Source of the DNA: Prorocentrum cordatum
Taxonomy: Eukaryota; Sar; Dinophyceae; Prorocentrales; Prorocentraceae
DNA length: 64,000 bases
Direction: 5' to 3'
Assembly: GCA_963575745.1 (NCBI GenBank)
Contig: CAUYUJ010012058.1
Location: forward strand, 204,440-268,439
Both the position numbers and the translations under genes were made by a program. The notes below the pieces were generated by a model. The model had not been told where the DNA came from and searched no databases. It was given only the letters and a program-made list of their open reading frames with translations. Below are positions 31,289 to 41,770 of the stretch, piece by piece. Numbering within the stretch: position 1 is the first letter of the stretch; the number at the start of each line of letters is the position of its first letter.

Positions 31289-31477
31289 TGACGAACGAAC
31301 AACACACACCCATACCCATAGGGAGGTCTGAGGGAGAAGGACTGGCTATGGGTATGGGTGCGGGTTGTTGCGTCCCTGGGAAGGCTCCCGTTCGAGCGGG
31401 GACCCCCATCCGACAACACGCACCCATAGCTCATTCCGCCCACCCTATGGATATGGGTGCGTGTTGATCGTTCGTCA
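31289..31477. mobile_element. TIR element R with 5-bp target duplication
   Basis: Outer TIRs of about 37 bp begin TGACGAACGAACAACACAC and end GTGTTGATCGTTCGTCA. A second inverted pair lies inside (GCTATGGGTATGGGTGCGGG against CGCACCCATAGC), so the element can fold into two stacked hairpins. Exact TAAGT repeats flank it at 31284-31288 and 31478-31482. 189 bp. Confidence 0.85.
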
Positions 31478-31615
31478 TAAGTCACCCTCGTCGCACCACC
31501 AGACGTGCTGGTAGGGCGGGCCTGGCGTCCTGCTTGCAGCGCCCTCGCATACTGCTACGACTCTGAAGCTCGCTGGACTTCCTGACAGTCATACGGAGGA
31601 GGCAAAGGTCGTTTC

Positions 31616-31725
31616 CAAGACGCGGTTTCTCGCCTCAGGGCGGAGGAGGAGGAGAAGGAGGAGGAGAAGGAGGAGGAGGAGGAGGAGGAGGAGAGGGAGG
31701 CAAGACGCGGTCTCTCGCCTCAGCG
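31616..31725. repeat. (GGA)n bounded by direct repeats
   Basis: GGA run at 31639-31698 lies between two copies of CAAGACGCGGTTTCTCGCCT (31616 and 31701, one mismatch), as expected when a repeat expands between duplicated flanks. 31725-32180 shows no recognisable gene. Confidence 0.75.
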
Positions 31726-32184
31726 CTGCGGACGCTCGTCGTGAGAAGCTGCAGCAGTTACAGTTACGCGGCACGGCGTGCCCACGGGGCGATCACACTC
31801 CCTCGGAGTGAGCGGGAACACCTTTCGGGACTTGCAAGGCGGGGACTTGTGGGAGGGAGGAGGCCAGACAAGCTGTTCATTCCTCATTCGGCGCCTCTCG
31901 TGGTAGCAAACATGGCTGTGTGCTGCAGCATCGTTGGTGCATCCTGGGTTTGCATATCCTGATCCTTCCGCTCCTCCCTCTCCTCCTCCCGCGCCCGCTC
32001 GTGCCCGCCACGATCTCCCGCACGCTGTTTTTTTCACGCTCGGTATGGGAGGCATCCCGCCATATGTCTGCACGACTGTCTTCTGGACCGCCCGCCGACC
32101 GCAGAGGGGTCGCGCCTTTGGTCCGTGTTCGGCTGCGCGCCCGGGGGGGACATCGAAAGTGGTCGGGTCCTCCCCGCCTCGCCG

Positions 32185-32845
32185 TCTGATCCTCCTCCTG
32201 CTCCTCCTCCTCCTCCTCCTGCTCCTCCTCCTCCTCCTCTCCTCCTCCTCCTCCTCTCTCTCCTCCTCCCCCTCCCCCTCCTCCTGCTCCTCCTCCCCCC
32301 TCCGCGTTCTCCCTCCTCCCTCCGCGTTCTTCCCTCCTCCCTCCTCCCTCCTCCCTCCTCCCTCCTCTTCCTCTCTCCTCCTCCTCGTCCCTCCTCCTCC
32401 TCCTCCTCCTCCTTCCGCTCCTTCCTCCTCTCCTCCTCTTCCTGCTCCCCTCCTCCTCCTCCTCCTCCCTCCTCCTCCTCCTCCTCCTCCTCCCCCTCCT
32501 CCTCCCCCCCCCGCTCCTCCTCCTCCTCCCCTCTCCTCTCCTCCTCCTCCTGCTCCTCTCCTCCTCCTCTCCCCTCCGTCTCTCCTCCTCCTCTGCTGCT
32601 GCTCCTCCTCCCTCCTCCTCCGTCTCCTCCCCCTCCTCCTCCTCCTCCTCCTCCTCTTCCTCCTCCTCCTCCTCCTCCTCCTCCTCCCTCCTCCCTCCTC
32701 CTCCTCCTCCTCCTCCCCTCCCTCCTCCTCCTCCTCCTCCTCCTCCTCCTCCTCCTCCTCCTCCTCCTCCTCCTCCTCGTCCCTCCTCCTTCTCCTCCTC
32801 CTCCTTCTCCTCCTCCTCCTCCTCTTCCTCCTCCTCCTCCGCCTT
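32185..32845. repeat. (CTC)n array, 0.65 kb
   Basis: CTC/CCT triplets with CTG, CCC and TTC variants and a local CTCCCTC repeat at 32320-32370. Poly-Ser/Leu/Pro translations are not genes. 32850-33590 is GC-rich with no gene that I recognise. Confidence 0.95.
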
Positions 32846-33599
32846 CGAGGACTTCAGTACAGGTTTGCTTGAAAATCAGCTGTAGAATACGCCGCCCTGC
32901 CGCAACCACGGGGCTTACGCCTCAGAGGACAGGGCAGCCTCGCTCGCCCGCGCGCTGTGCGTACCCGACCCCCTCGCGGTCGCCGCGAGGTGGGGAGGCC
33001 AGACGGCCTTTGCTGCCCCGCCGCGGCCTGCGGCTCGCTGGTGTGCGCCGAGGTGCGCTGTCCGCCCGCGCCGCCGGGCCCCAGGGCTGGACCTAAACGC
33101 TGCTTTGCTAGGCTTTGGCTGTGTTTTGTGGTTGGTTTTGGCAGGGAGGTATTGGCCAAGCAGGTAGAGCGAAACGAGCAACGACACGAACAGAAAACGA
33201 GAAGCAACGTTTTGGTCCAGCGCCGCCGTGCCCCACGGCAGCGCCCAGCGTGCCCGGGCTGCCGCGGGGTGTCCGAGGAGCGGCCTGCCCTGCGGCACGG
33301 GGCGCCGCTCCCCTCGCCTGGGGGGCTGGCCGGGCGGCGCGGGGCTCCTGCTGCTGGGCGCCGCGGGCGGGGACGCGGCCGCCGCCTGCGCGCTCGGTGG
33401 CCTGCAGGCTCTTCGGTGTCCGGCTGGCTGCTGCCCTCGTCGTGGAGCAGGTGGCGGCAGCGCAGCCTCCAGTTCTGAGGCCCCGGGTGCGGCTTCGGCA
33501 CCAGGGCGAGGCCCTGTACCATCAGCGACGCGTTGTCAGGGTGCTGGCCTCGACGGCGACGTAAGTGACTGATGTTGACGAGGTCATCAGGGTCTCGCC

Positions 33600-33753
33600 T
33601 TACTCGGGCGTGTCCCTCTACAGGAGGGATGAACAAAAATAGTACAAAATAGTCGGGGGACGATCCTAATATTTTTGACTATTTTTGAATCTTTGTTTGC
33701 ATATTTTTTATTTGTCTCACAAATTCGCTTGTAGGAGGACGTGCCCGACCTGA
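33600..33753 (+). mobile_element. TIR element A7 with exact 8-bp duplication
   Basis: Left end TTACTCGGGCGTGTCC, right end GGACGTGCCCGACCTGA, internal GTCGGGGGACGATCCT. Exact GTCTCGCC repeats lie at 33592-33599 and 33754-33761. Confidence 0.92.
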
Positions 33754-33761
33754 GTCTCGCC

Positions 33762-34814
33762 CGACGGCGACCCCGAGCAGATCGACCTTGTCGGGCGCTT
33801 CGCGGAACATCGAGGCTTGGCGCTGGTCCGACGCATATCGCATTCCGCCTCCTGGTATCCCTCCGGCCAAGATTACCGATTTGATCGAGAGCTTGGTGCT
33901 GCTCCGATGACCACGATGCAGGCGGATGCCGTGGCCTTCTGCGACGCCGCCTACCTCGCGCGCGAGCGGGCTGCGGGTCAGCCGGCGGTGCTTCTAGCCA
34001 TTGGCGGCGTCGTCGCGGCCGTGCGGCCTCCGCCGCTGCCGCTGCCGTGGTTGCTCCCGCGGCTGCCCCCGACGCCGCCCCTCTTCCTGTCGCCGGCGTC
34101 GCGCCCCCGGGAGGGCCGTCAGACGTGGTGGCCGCTGCGGCTGCGGGAGCGGCCGCGCCGCTGGCCTTCGGAGCAGGTCCGGACAGCCCGCGAAGAGAGT
34201 CACCCACCTAAACTCTATTTCCAGTGGGCGGGTCGGGGAACATTGAGAAACACACACATGGAACCCGTTCCCCCCAACCCGAAATTCGGGTCCTCGGGTT
34301 GGGTTGGGGTGGTCTGGTAGGTAGTCTGAGAGGGGGCGGGCGCGGGTCCCTGGCCAACTTTCGCCTCTCGCCCCCGGCGGTCGCGGCCCCCCCCCCCCCC
34401 AGGAGCTCGCTGGCTCTTCGGAGGGCTGGGCTCGCTGCGGCAGGGGCGCCCCGAGGTGCTGCCGCCGGAGGTCGTCGGCTTCTCTCCTCGGCGCGCCCCC
34501 CCTGCCGCGCCCGCGGCAGGCCTGCGCGCCACCCGCTGCCCTCCTCGCCCTCCCGCCGCGGCGCGGCACCCGGCCCCGTGGCGAGAGCCGGCCCCCGTGA
34601 TTTTTTTGTTCCCGTCCCTGCGCCGGCCTCCTCCGTGGCATCGCCCGGACGAGTTCAGGTTTTCCTCGGCCTTGTACCTTGTCCTGTGCAAGATCTTCGG
34701 CACCGCCTGTACTCTGAGCCCTCCGGCCGCCTGAGGCCCTGCCCGCCCGCGCCCTGTCTCCCCAATTAGTGCTTCGCGCGCCCCGCCTATTTCTTAACTG
34801 GAAGAGGCCCGCTC
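33762..34814 (+). other. GC-rich sequence upstream of RT remnant
   Basis: An open plus frame from 33817 includes RRISHSASWYPSGQDY and TTMQADAVAFCDAAYLARE, which is not repeat-derived and may be the N-terminal part of the retroelement protein read further on. I do not recognise its family. The second half becomes Pro/Arg-rich with no clear domain. Confidence 0.3.
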
Positions 34815-34935
34815 TCGACCCGCCGACCAAACAAGTTTTCTTCGGCGAGGACCATGGAGGAGCATCCTGGATGACTTGGCGAAAACAGGCGCGCCGACAT
34901 CGACAAATGCACGAGGAATGGACGTCCGAACGATG
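34815..34935 (+). mobile_element. 121-bp TIR element K3
   Basis: Internal sequence (TTCTTCGGCGAGGACCATGG, GGAGCATCCTGGATGACTT) and right end (GACGTCCGAACGATG) match K1 and K2. The left end is diverged. Measured from the shared internal anchors the length is again 121 bp. It lies between the possible N-terminal segment and the RT segment. Confidence 0.7.
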
Positions 34936-35003
34936 GCAAGCCTCTGACCCCTTGGGGCCCGTGTCTCGCGCAAAGTTCGCGGGAGATTCGAGGTCCGTCT
35001 TGA

Positions 35004-36089
35004 ATGAGTTGTGCGGGTGGCGCGAGTTGGGGGGCGGTCGTGGAGCATCGGCGGCCCAGGAATCGCGTCTGGGGCATGTCCACCGAGCAGTTCGTGGTTT
35101 CGGCAAGCCCACAGAGTATTCTACTGCTGCAGGGACCTTGCGAGAGCTCCGCATCAACCCGGGCTGCGCTCAGCTTGGTGGCCCAGTGGTTCCCATCAGC
35201 GACGGCCAATACAGAACCAGTGGTCCCTCCTCCCACCAGGCGGTCGCCCGCGGGCATTTTGCAGCTGGCCGGCACCGTCGGCGAAACCATGGTTGATGAA
35301 TTGCATGCGCCGCGGCGACTTGATCCAGCTGGTTCAGATGTACCCTCGCCAGCGGGGAGAATGCACAATGATCCTAACATCCGTTCCCTTCCTCGGTGGC
35401 AGGCGCGTTTTCTTCGCCGTCTTGGAGATTCGAATTTGGTGTCGTGGAAGCGTGACTGCGCGTCTCATGTTGGCGTCTTCTATGTGCCTAAAAAGAACGG
35501 CGACCTTCGTCTGATCCTCGATCAGCGGCAGGCGGGGGGGCACCTCGGCCAACCCCCTCACGTTGACCTGGCCACGGGTTCGGCCGTCTCTGCGCTGGAG
35601 CTTGTTGGCGGCGGGGGGCCCATCTGCGTGGGGGCGGCTGACGTCGAGAACGCGTTTTATGGGATTCGGTCACCTTGGTAATTATTTCTGGCTGCGCTCT
35701 GGGCCCCCGCGCGTTCGGGCAGGGGTCCAGGGGCATGCCGCCGACGGCGACGCGGGCCCCTTGAGGGCCACCCACTGGGTCGCGCTCTGCTTTGCCGCCG
35801 TCCCAGCGGTCTGGAAACACGGCCTCTGGATGCGCCAAAGAATTCTGGAATTCCGTGCTCGTGCTTATGCTCTGGCAGCCTCTGCTGGTCTCTCGGCTGT
35901 CCTGGCGGTCGCAGGGGATCAAGCGAGCCGCGGCCCCCGCGTGGCCGCCGTGGAGGCACTGTGTGTTTCTCTTCGGCCGCAGCCGAGGCTCGGTGGCTGC
36001 AGGTCGCATGGTGCGACCTGCTGTTCCGCGACATGGTGGCTCCCGATAGGGCATCGTCACCATCCCCCTTGCCGGTCGTCCTTTGTATG
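35004..36089 (+). pseudogene. Reverse transcriptase remnant, second type (RT3)
   Basis: An open frame to 35681 contains HVGVFYVPKKNGDLRLILDQ, then QPPHVDLATGSAVSALEL and GAADVENAFYGI. These match the fingers/palm start of reverse transcriptases (VPKKxGxxRxIxD and the DxxxAFY motif with its first catalytic aspartate). After a stop and frameshift at about 35681, GVQGHAADGDAG and AVPAVWKHGLWMRQRILE resemble the following substrate-loop and motif B region. It is unlike LINE 1 (no FADD block) and closer to the gypsy- or dinoflagellate-specific RT style; the motif C aspartates were not found. Element D1 interrupts it or ends it at 36090. Confidence 0.65.
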
Positions 36090-36254
36090 TCGGGCCGAAC
36101 GAAAGGGGGGGGATAGGGAAAGGGGGGCTTATGAAATCTGCTGCGTGCAGCTGGTTTCGGCCCCGCCGCCGGGCCCATTCCTCGATACATGAATCAGCTG
36201 CGCGAGCTGATTCTGAACCCCCCCTTTGCTTTCCCCCCCTTTCGCCAGGCCCGA
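36090..36254. mobile_element. TIR element D1 with 5-bp target duplication
   Basis: Ends TCGGGCCGAACGAAAGGGGG and CCCCCTTTCGCCAGGCCCGA are inverted. A second inverted pair lies inside (CTGCTGCGTGCAGC; CAGCTGCGCGAGCTG). Exact GTATG repeats lie at 36085-36089 and 36255-36259. A second copy is at 51336-51523. Confidence 0.8.
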
Positions 36255-36259
36255 GTATG

Positions 36260-36715
36260 GACTGCGCGCTGGCCCGGGAGGCGCCCGCCGCCTTCGTGGT
36301 TGGCGCCGAGTCCATCTTCGACGCGCTGTCGCGCAGCTCTGCGGGGCGTTGCGGGCCGATCGGCGCAGCGCGGTCGAGCTCGCAGTGCTGCGAGGCTCCG
36401 CGACGAGCATCGGATCGCCACTTCGGCGGATGCCGCGCGGCCGAATGGCCGCGCATCTTCTTGCCAAGGCGGGCCCCGGCAGGTGGGGCCTTGCCTTGCC
36501 GGACCTCCTCGGCAGAGGCCCCTATGACGCTGGCTGGTCAAGAGGGCCGCGTGTCGAGCCGTGGAGGGATGATCCGGTCTCCAGTGAGCAGGCTCTCCCC
36601 CAGGGGTCTCCATGTTTCAGGTCCTGGGGCTCCATGGGGGGGCGCCCTCGTGTCGGTGGTTCGAGGATGGGGTCCTCCTCCTCCTCCTCCTCGGTCCGCC
36701 TCGTTGCTCCCCCTC
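36260..36715 (+). other. GC-rich open sequence after D1, unidentified
   Basis: Several overlapping plus and minus frames are open, as expected from composition. None shows a domain that I recognise. It could be a continuation of the RT3 element. Confidence 0.25.
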
Positions 36716-36782
36716 GTCGCTCCTCCTCCTCCTCCTCCTCCTCCTCCTCCTCCTCCTCCTCCTCCTTCTCCTCCTCTCTCAG
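36715..36782. repeat. (CTC)n microsatellite
   Basis: About 20 CTC units. 36790-37130 shows nothing recognisable. Confidence 0.9.
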
Positions 36783-37139
36783 CCTCTCCGGCGTGCGTGG
36801 CGTGGCAGGAGGCGGGAAAGGAGCGGTCGCAGGGCTATCTGGCGTCAGGCCCAGGTAAAGTGGCCCCTCTGTCCCTCTTTTCCCTTCCCCCCCCTTCTGC
36901 CTGACGGCTCTCAGATAGTGTGGGCAGCCTACGGTTGCCGTAGTCCCCCTGCGTAAATACGACACAGCGATTTTTGACTTGGGGCGACACGCTGCTCTAG
37001 ATGCGAGGCGAGCGATAGGGGATCGCATCCGAGTCAGCCCCATCCTCGCTCTTCTGGCCCCTCGCCCGCCTCCTCGTTTGTCCATGTCCAGCGACATGTG
37101 GACGGCAGGCTTGGACTGTCTTTTGTTGTTCCCCCTCTT

Positions 37140-37500
37140 CGGCCCTTCTTTGGGCCGTTTGGGGGCCCTCTCGGGCCGCCTTGGGCGCCCCCCTGGGCCG
37201 TCTTGGAGCCCTGCGGAGCCGTCTTGGGCCGCTTGGGGGCCATCTTAGGGCCCCTAGGGCCATCTTGGGGCAGTCTTGGGGGCCTGCTGGGTCGTCCTGG
37301 GACGTCGGAAGCTCGAAACGGCGACAACCCCAAACCAATGAAATCCTAGGGAACATTAGTGAAGTTTGCCTCTAGAGACCCTCTTTGGGATGCTCTTGGG
37401 GTTCTGTTGGAACGGCTCGCCAGCCTCATGGGCCGTCTTGACGCCATCTTGGGCCGTCTTGAGGCCAAATTGGGCCGTCTTGGAGCCATATTAAGCAATT
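37140..37500. repeat. Minisatellite E3 with unique core
   Basis: TTGGGCCGTCTTGGGG-type units with a core at 37300-37375 containing CGGAAGCTCGAAACGGCGAC, alignable to the cores of E1 and E2. 37500-38240 is GC-rich without a recognisable gene. Confidence 0.75.
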
Positions 37501-38244
37501 TGGGAGGATCTTGGCCTTGAGAGACGGCTTTGCTGCACGTTGCTGGGGGCTGTGCCTTCAGAGGGGGCGGTACATGCGGTTGGGCGCGGGGAGAAGGAGG
37601 ACTGGCCCTTCGAAAGACTGTGCCGCACCCCACCAGACAGCCCTTGGCCTTCTGGCTCGCCCCAGCGTGCCAGGGCGCACGGCTGCGCACACCCAGACGG
37701 CGCCTGGCACGGGCAGGGAGACGGAGGGGGCGAGGGGGCGAAGAGAAGGAGGGGAGGGGGGGCCACGGGCGTTTTCGCGAACAGTACCAAAACGGGCTCC
37801 ACTTTCGGCACGAGCGAAATGGGTGTGGAAAGAGTGTGTACAATGCGATGCCCAATAGCAGTTCTTGTTCATTTTGAGCAGGACTCGCTGTCGGCGTCGC
37901 CGCGGATTGTGTCCATTTGAGACAGAAGGCCGCCTGCCAAACAGCGGCCGCTGGTGGTTCGGGAGAACCTTTGCAGTCGGGCATTGTGCCCATAGTCTCT
38001 GTGCCCGTTTCGCGTGCCCAAACACTTCCCCGACCACGAGTATGACGTCTCCCCGGCCTCTGGCGGTCCCCCCCCGTGGGCGCGCGCCGCCAGCGTGTGA
38101 CCGCCGCCGCGCCCCGCCGCATGCCGTGCGCGCTCTCCGCGCCAGAGTGGCGCCGAGCCGTCGTCCTGCCAATGAGCACCCAGTCGGGGGTCCAACGAGT
38201 GGGGCTCGGGGGGGCGGGGTCCCTGGAGGCCAGGGCAGGGGTCC

Positions 38245-38440
38245 TCCGCCTCCGCCGCCGCCGCCGCCTCTTCCTCCTCCTCCTCCTCCTCCTCCTCTTC
38301 TTCCTCCGCCTCCTCCGCCTCCTCCTCCTCCTCCTCTTCCTCCTCTTCCTCCTCCTCCTCCTCCTCCTCTTCCGCCCCCTCCTCCTCCTCCTCCTCCTCC
38401 TCCTCCTCCTCCTCCTCCTCCTCCTCCTCCTCCTCCTCGG
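38245..38440. repeat. (CTC)n microsatellite
   Basis: CCG at the left changing to near-pure CTC/CCT. Confidence 0.95.
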
Positions 38441-38688
38441 GCCGAACCTGCACTGGCTGAGGCCTCCCGTCCCTCCCTGAGGCCCCGCGGCGCAGGAAGG
38501 CGAGAGGGGCACCTCCTTGGCCAGGGCACAGGGGCCCGGAGAGCCCCATGGGCCGGCCCCGATTCCCCTTGTGGCAGCTCTGTCGAGCCGGGGCGATCTG
38601 TGAGGGCCCCGCGGGGCGGGAAGCGGGGCGATGCCGCCCGGCGTGAACAGAGTGCGACGCCGGGGCATCAGGATCAGGGCCCCTGACT

Positions 38689-38840
38689 CAGGAGGGAAAG
38701 ACACAATGAATCGTCGAGTGCCAGGAAGATATGGGAACATCTGGGAAGTGGGAGGGAAGACAGAAAAACCCAGAAAGTATGGGAAACTATGGGGAGTCAG
38801 TTTACTTGTGGCTATTTATTTGTGTGTCCCAGGGCCCCTT
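38689..38840 (+). mobile_element. Dispersed element J2
   Basis: Second copy of family J: CAGGAGGGAAAGACACAAT, then CGTCGAGTGCCAGGA, ATGGGAACATCTGGGAAGTG, GTATGGGAAACTATGGGGA, ending TTTGTGTGTCCCAGGGCCCC. It is closest to J3. Confidence 0.7.
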
Positions 38841-39317
38841 CACTGACGTGCGTCGATCTGATCTGTGAAGTCGCGGCCCCGGAGATCCCGACCGCTGCCC
38901 GGAGCGCATTTTTTCGCCCCCGGTGCACTATAGTGGATGGCCCCTGGGCCCGAAAGCGGCACCCGAGGGTCGAGCATGGTGGAAAAGCACCTGCCTGCAG
39001 AAAGTAGATTCCCGGAGTTCCGACGCCGTGAAGCTTTGCAACCTCGCACACAAAATCACGTTTGGAAACCTGCGCTTCTCGTGCCGGATCGATCTGTGAT
39101 GGTCCCGAGGGCCTCGACTTTGCGCGAGCACTTTCGTTTTTGGCGTGACCGGATTGTAGTCGGCGTCCCCCCCCACATACTTACACTATGTGTTCGTCGC
39201 CCCCCCAGGGGCGACGCGCGCACCGAGAAATCTTCTAGGATATGCGTCTTGGCGGGCGCTTCCTGGCCACACCGCTCGGGAAACGAGACACCACAAGATG
39301 GGTATACCATCTGTTCG

Positions 39318-39520
39318 GGTCGGACGCGCGCCTCCGAGGAGGACATCTAGTACTACAGTCAAAAACCCTTACAAGGACGCGCGACTTTGCTCAGGGTACC
39401 CTTGCGCCCTTGCTCTTTCTTGCTCTTGCGTCCTTGGGGTTTTCGTCGTCCGCCGCCCCAGAAATCCCAACTTCGGCTTCCAAGGGTCTTGCGTCCTCAC
39501 CGCGCGTCCTTCTTAGGGTT
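39318..39520 (+). repeat. Dispersed repeat I1
   Basis: Diverged match to 55340-55560, seen best as CAGTCAAAAACCCTTACAAG, then CAGGGTACCCTTGCGCCCTT. Translations of both copies align loosely (TRTR...GTLA...ILG...S), which suggests an old coding repeat. 38850-39310 and 39530-39920 show no recognisable gene. Confidence 0.45.
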
Positions 39521-39924
39521 TTGGACTGCAGTCTGTCTCTGTGCGCCCCATGTAGGTCATCCAACATACTTATACTTATAAAAGTAGGCTACACACTTAT
39601 GAGGAGGTCACATGACCCACTTTGTAGCCTGCTTCTGGAAGGGGCCGCCTAAGTTGAGGGAATCCTACACATACCCATCGGTCGTTGAAAGTAGGTATTT
39701 TTGGATTTCCAAATTCTTTACGCTTCGCGTATCCCCACCAGCCCATCTCACAGCAGCAGCTCTCGCGAAGCATGTCGACAGTTGTGTTTTTCAGGCGTGT
39801 GTCCGCTGGGCTCCGTATATCTCCCCTGTCCCTCCTTCCTCCCGCCTCCTTGTGAATCCTCCTTGTGGGGGGAGCGGGAGAAGGACGAGGCGGAGGAGGA
39901 GGGAGAGAAAGCGCTCATCGTGAT

Positions 39925-40235
39925 TTGAGTCGTATGGGGTTTCTCGTCCTGGTGTGAGTCGTTCGAGCCCTTCTTCCTGGTGTGAGTCGTTCGGGCTCTT
40001 CGTGGTGTGAGTCGTTCGGGCTCTTCGTCCTGGTGTGAGTCGTTCGGGCTTCTCGTGGTGTGAGTTGTTCGGGCCCCTCATCCTGGTGTGAGTCGTTCGG
40101 GCCCCTCCTCCTGGTGTGACTCGTTCGGGCTCCTCGTGGTGTGAGTCGTTCGGGGCCCGCGTCGTGGTGTGAGTCGTTCGGGCTCCTCGTGGTGTGAGTC
40201 GTTCGGGCGCCTCGTCCTGGTGTGAGTCGTTCGGG
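39925..40235. repeat. Minisatellite GGTGTGAGTCGTTCGGGC
   Basis: About 12 copies of the 18-bp core GGTGTGAGTCGTTCGGGC separated by variable 2-15-bp linkers (CTCCTCGT, CTTCTCGTCCT and similar). Confidence 0.9.
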
Positions 40236-40480
40236 CTCCTGGTGGGGCCTCTTGGGAGCCTCTTGGGGGCCTCCTGGGGCCTCTTGGGCGCCTCTTCGGA
40301 GACTCTTGGGAGCCTCTTGGGAGCCTCTTGGGGGCTCTGGGGGCCTCGTGGACGCCTCTGGGGTGCCTCGTTGGAGCCTCTGGAGGCCTCTTGGGGGCGG
40401 CTTGGGAGCCTCTTGGAGGCCTCTTGGGAGCCTCCTGGGGGCATCTTGGGGCCTCTTGGGGGCTTCTTGCGACCTCCTGA
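40236..40480. repeat. Minisatellite E4 (CTCTTGGGGGC-type)
   Basis: Follows the previous minisatellite without a gap. Units are about 10-12 bp. After it, 40495-40740 contains three weakly related phrases (CCCCTCAGAAGGACAAAAGG; CCCCTCAGACGGCCAAAATG; CCCCCCGACGGGGCCAGAAT) about 75-90 bp apart, a degenerate tandem. Confidence 0.8.
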
Positions 40481-40870
40481 GAAGCGCAAATGAGCGCTAC
40501 CCCCTCAGAAGGACAAAAGGAGCCAAAAACCTTAGTACAATCAATAATTTTGAGAACAAGGAGCAGCAGCGCTGGCCCCTCAGACGGCCAAAATGGGGCC
40601 AAAACCGTAGTAAGATCAAGGGTTTTGGCTTCAGAGAAGAGGAAAGCATTTTTTCGTGGTCCCCCCGACGGGGCCAGAATCCTCGTGAGGGTCGTCGTTT
40701 TTTGGCCCTCCCAGGAGTCGAAAAAGACCCCTCTGACCACCCGCGGGACGACCTCTCCAGGCCCAGGGGGAGGGGGTAGGGGGAGGGGTAAACCCCTCCC
40801 CGAAGGGGAAGAAGGGGGGTTGGGGGGTTGAGGACAGAGAGAGCTCTCTAAACCACTCACGCCCAAAGGG

Positions 40871-41035
40871 TTGGTGGGATTCCAATCTACTTTCAGCGCC
40901 TTCCTACTTCAAGCTTCAAGAGTCGAGTGGCTTTCCCTCTTCCCTCCTCTTCAGGAGGCGTGCGGAAACCCACTCTATTTCCAACGCCTTCCTACTTCAT
41001 ATGTTTCTACCTACTCCTTCCGACCGATGGGTAAC
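40871..41035 (+). repeat. Dispersed repeat B2 (dimeric)
   Basis: Two half-units 88 bp apart: CCAATCTACTTTCAGCGCCT...TACTTCA and CACTCTATTTCCAACGCCTT...TACTTCA. Other copies at 22839, 41771 and 50361. The segment before it (TAAACCACTCACGCCCAAAG, then GGTTGGTGGG) also occurs near 12425-12465. Confidence 0.75.
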
Positions 41036-41310
41036 CTGGTGATCTACTTAACACGCCCCATGATGATTCGAGCAGGGTCCTCGGAGAGTGCGGCTCCCCC
41101 GCCCCCCGGGGCCGCACCGCTGGGCCCCCGAGCGCCGGACGCCGGGCGCTGCTCCCGTGCCCTCAGGCGCGAGCGCGCCGCGAGCCCCGCGGGCGTCTCC
41201 GGTGGCCTGCGGCCCGGGGAGCCCAGACTGGCGCGCGTCCGCGCCGGGCCCCCCGCTCGAGTCCGGGGGGGGGGGGGCGCGCGCCCCTTAGTCGCCGGAT
41301 TCGACCAGTC

Positions 41311-41486
41311 GTAGGAGTGACCTTTCGCCGGAGTGACCTTTTGGGTGCGGGCCCAATGGGGTCCCCCGGATCGCCGAACGCGATGCGATCGTAGCGTCTT
41401 GCGCTCCTGTGTCGGGCCCCCCCCCCCCCCGCGGCCCCCAAGAAGCTGCGCACCCAAGGTCACTCTTACCCAGGGTCACTCTTGCG
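41311..41486. mobile_element. Inverted-repeat element V
   Basis: Left arm has two AGTGACC direct repeats (AGTGACCTTTCGCCGGAGTG then ACCTTTTGGGTGCG). The right arm is their inverse (CGCACCCAAGGTCACTCTTA then CCCAGGGTCACTCTTGCG). About 35-bp arms. No sure target duplication. 41040-41300 before it is GC-rich and unidentified. Confidence 0.65.
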
Positions 41487-41579
41487 CGTAGCCGACGGAT
41501 GGAGGCATCCTTCCCAGACACGTGTTGGCGTCGCCAAAAAAATCAGGACGGCAAGTTCTTCGTTATTTTCTAGGGGGCC

Positions 41580-41740
41580 ACATGCGAACCCTACCCCTCC
41601 CCCTCTATTTTCGGCCCCTATTTTCGGCCCCTGGGGGCCCTCGCCGGGCCCCCAGGGACCGTCAAGAAACGACTCGGGATGAGAAACCGGCCCCGGGGAA
41701 AGGGTCTGGACTTCGGCCGGGGGCGCCGTCCTGGAAAAAT
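41580..41740 (+). repeat. Dispersed repeat F2
   Basis: Contains CACATGCGAACCCTACCCCT, TTTTCGGCCCCTGGGGGCCC, CCGTCAAGAAACGACTCGGG and ACCGGCCCCGGGGAAAGGGT. Element A8 follows 48 bp later. Confidence 0.6.
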
Positions 41741-41770
41741 CAGGACGTCGCATGTCTGGGTTTGGATGCC

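Noticed and set aside
33994-35157. 387-codon minus-strand ORF
   Set aside because: Lies opposite the RT3 plus-strand reading and the K3 element; Arg/Pro/Gly-rich composition is that of the GC-rich complementary strand and no domain is visible.
36083-36904. 273-codon plus-strand ORF
   Set aside because: Begins inside element D1 and ends in a CTC array; the middle shows no recognisable domain, so it is listed only as unidentified sequence.
37346-38740. 464-codon minus-strand ORF
   Set aside because: Passes through minisatellite E3 and a CTC array (poly-Arg); no conserved segment outside repeats.
41311-41490. 5-bp CGTAG target duplication of element V
   Set aside because: The pentamer may belong to the terminal inverted repeat itself (CGTAGGAGTGACC against CGCAAGAGTGACC), so it is not independent evidence of insertion.
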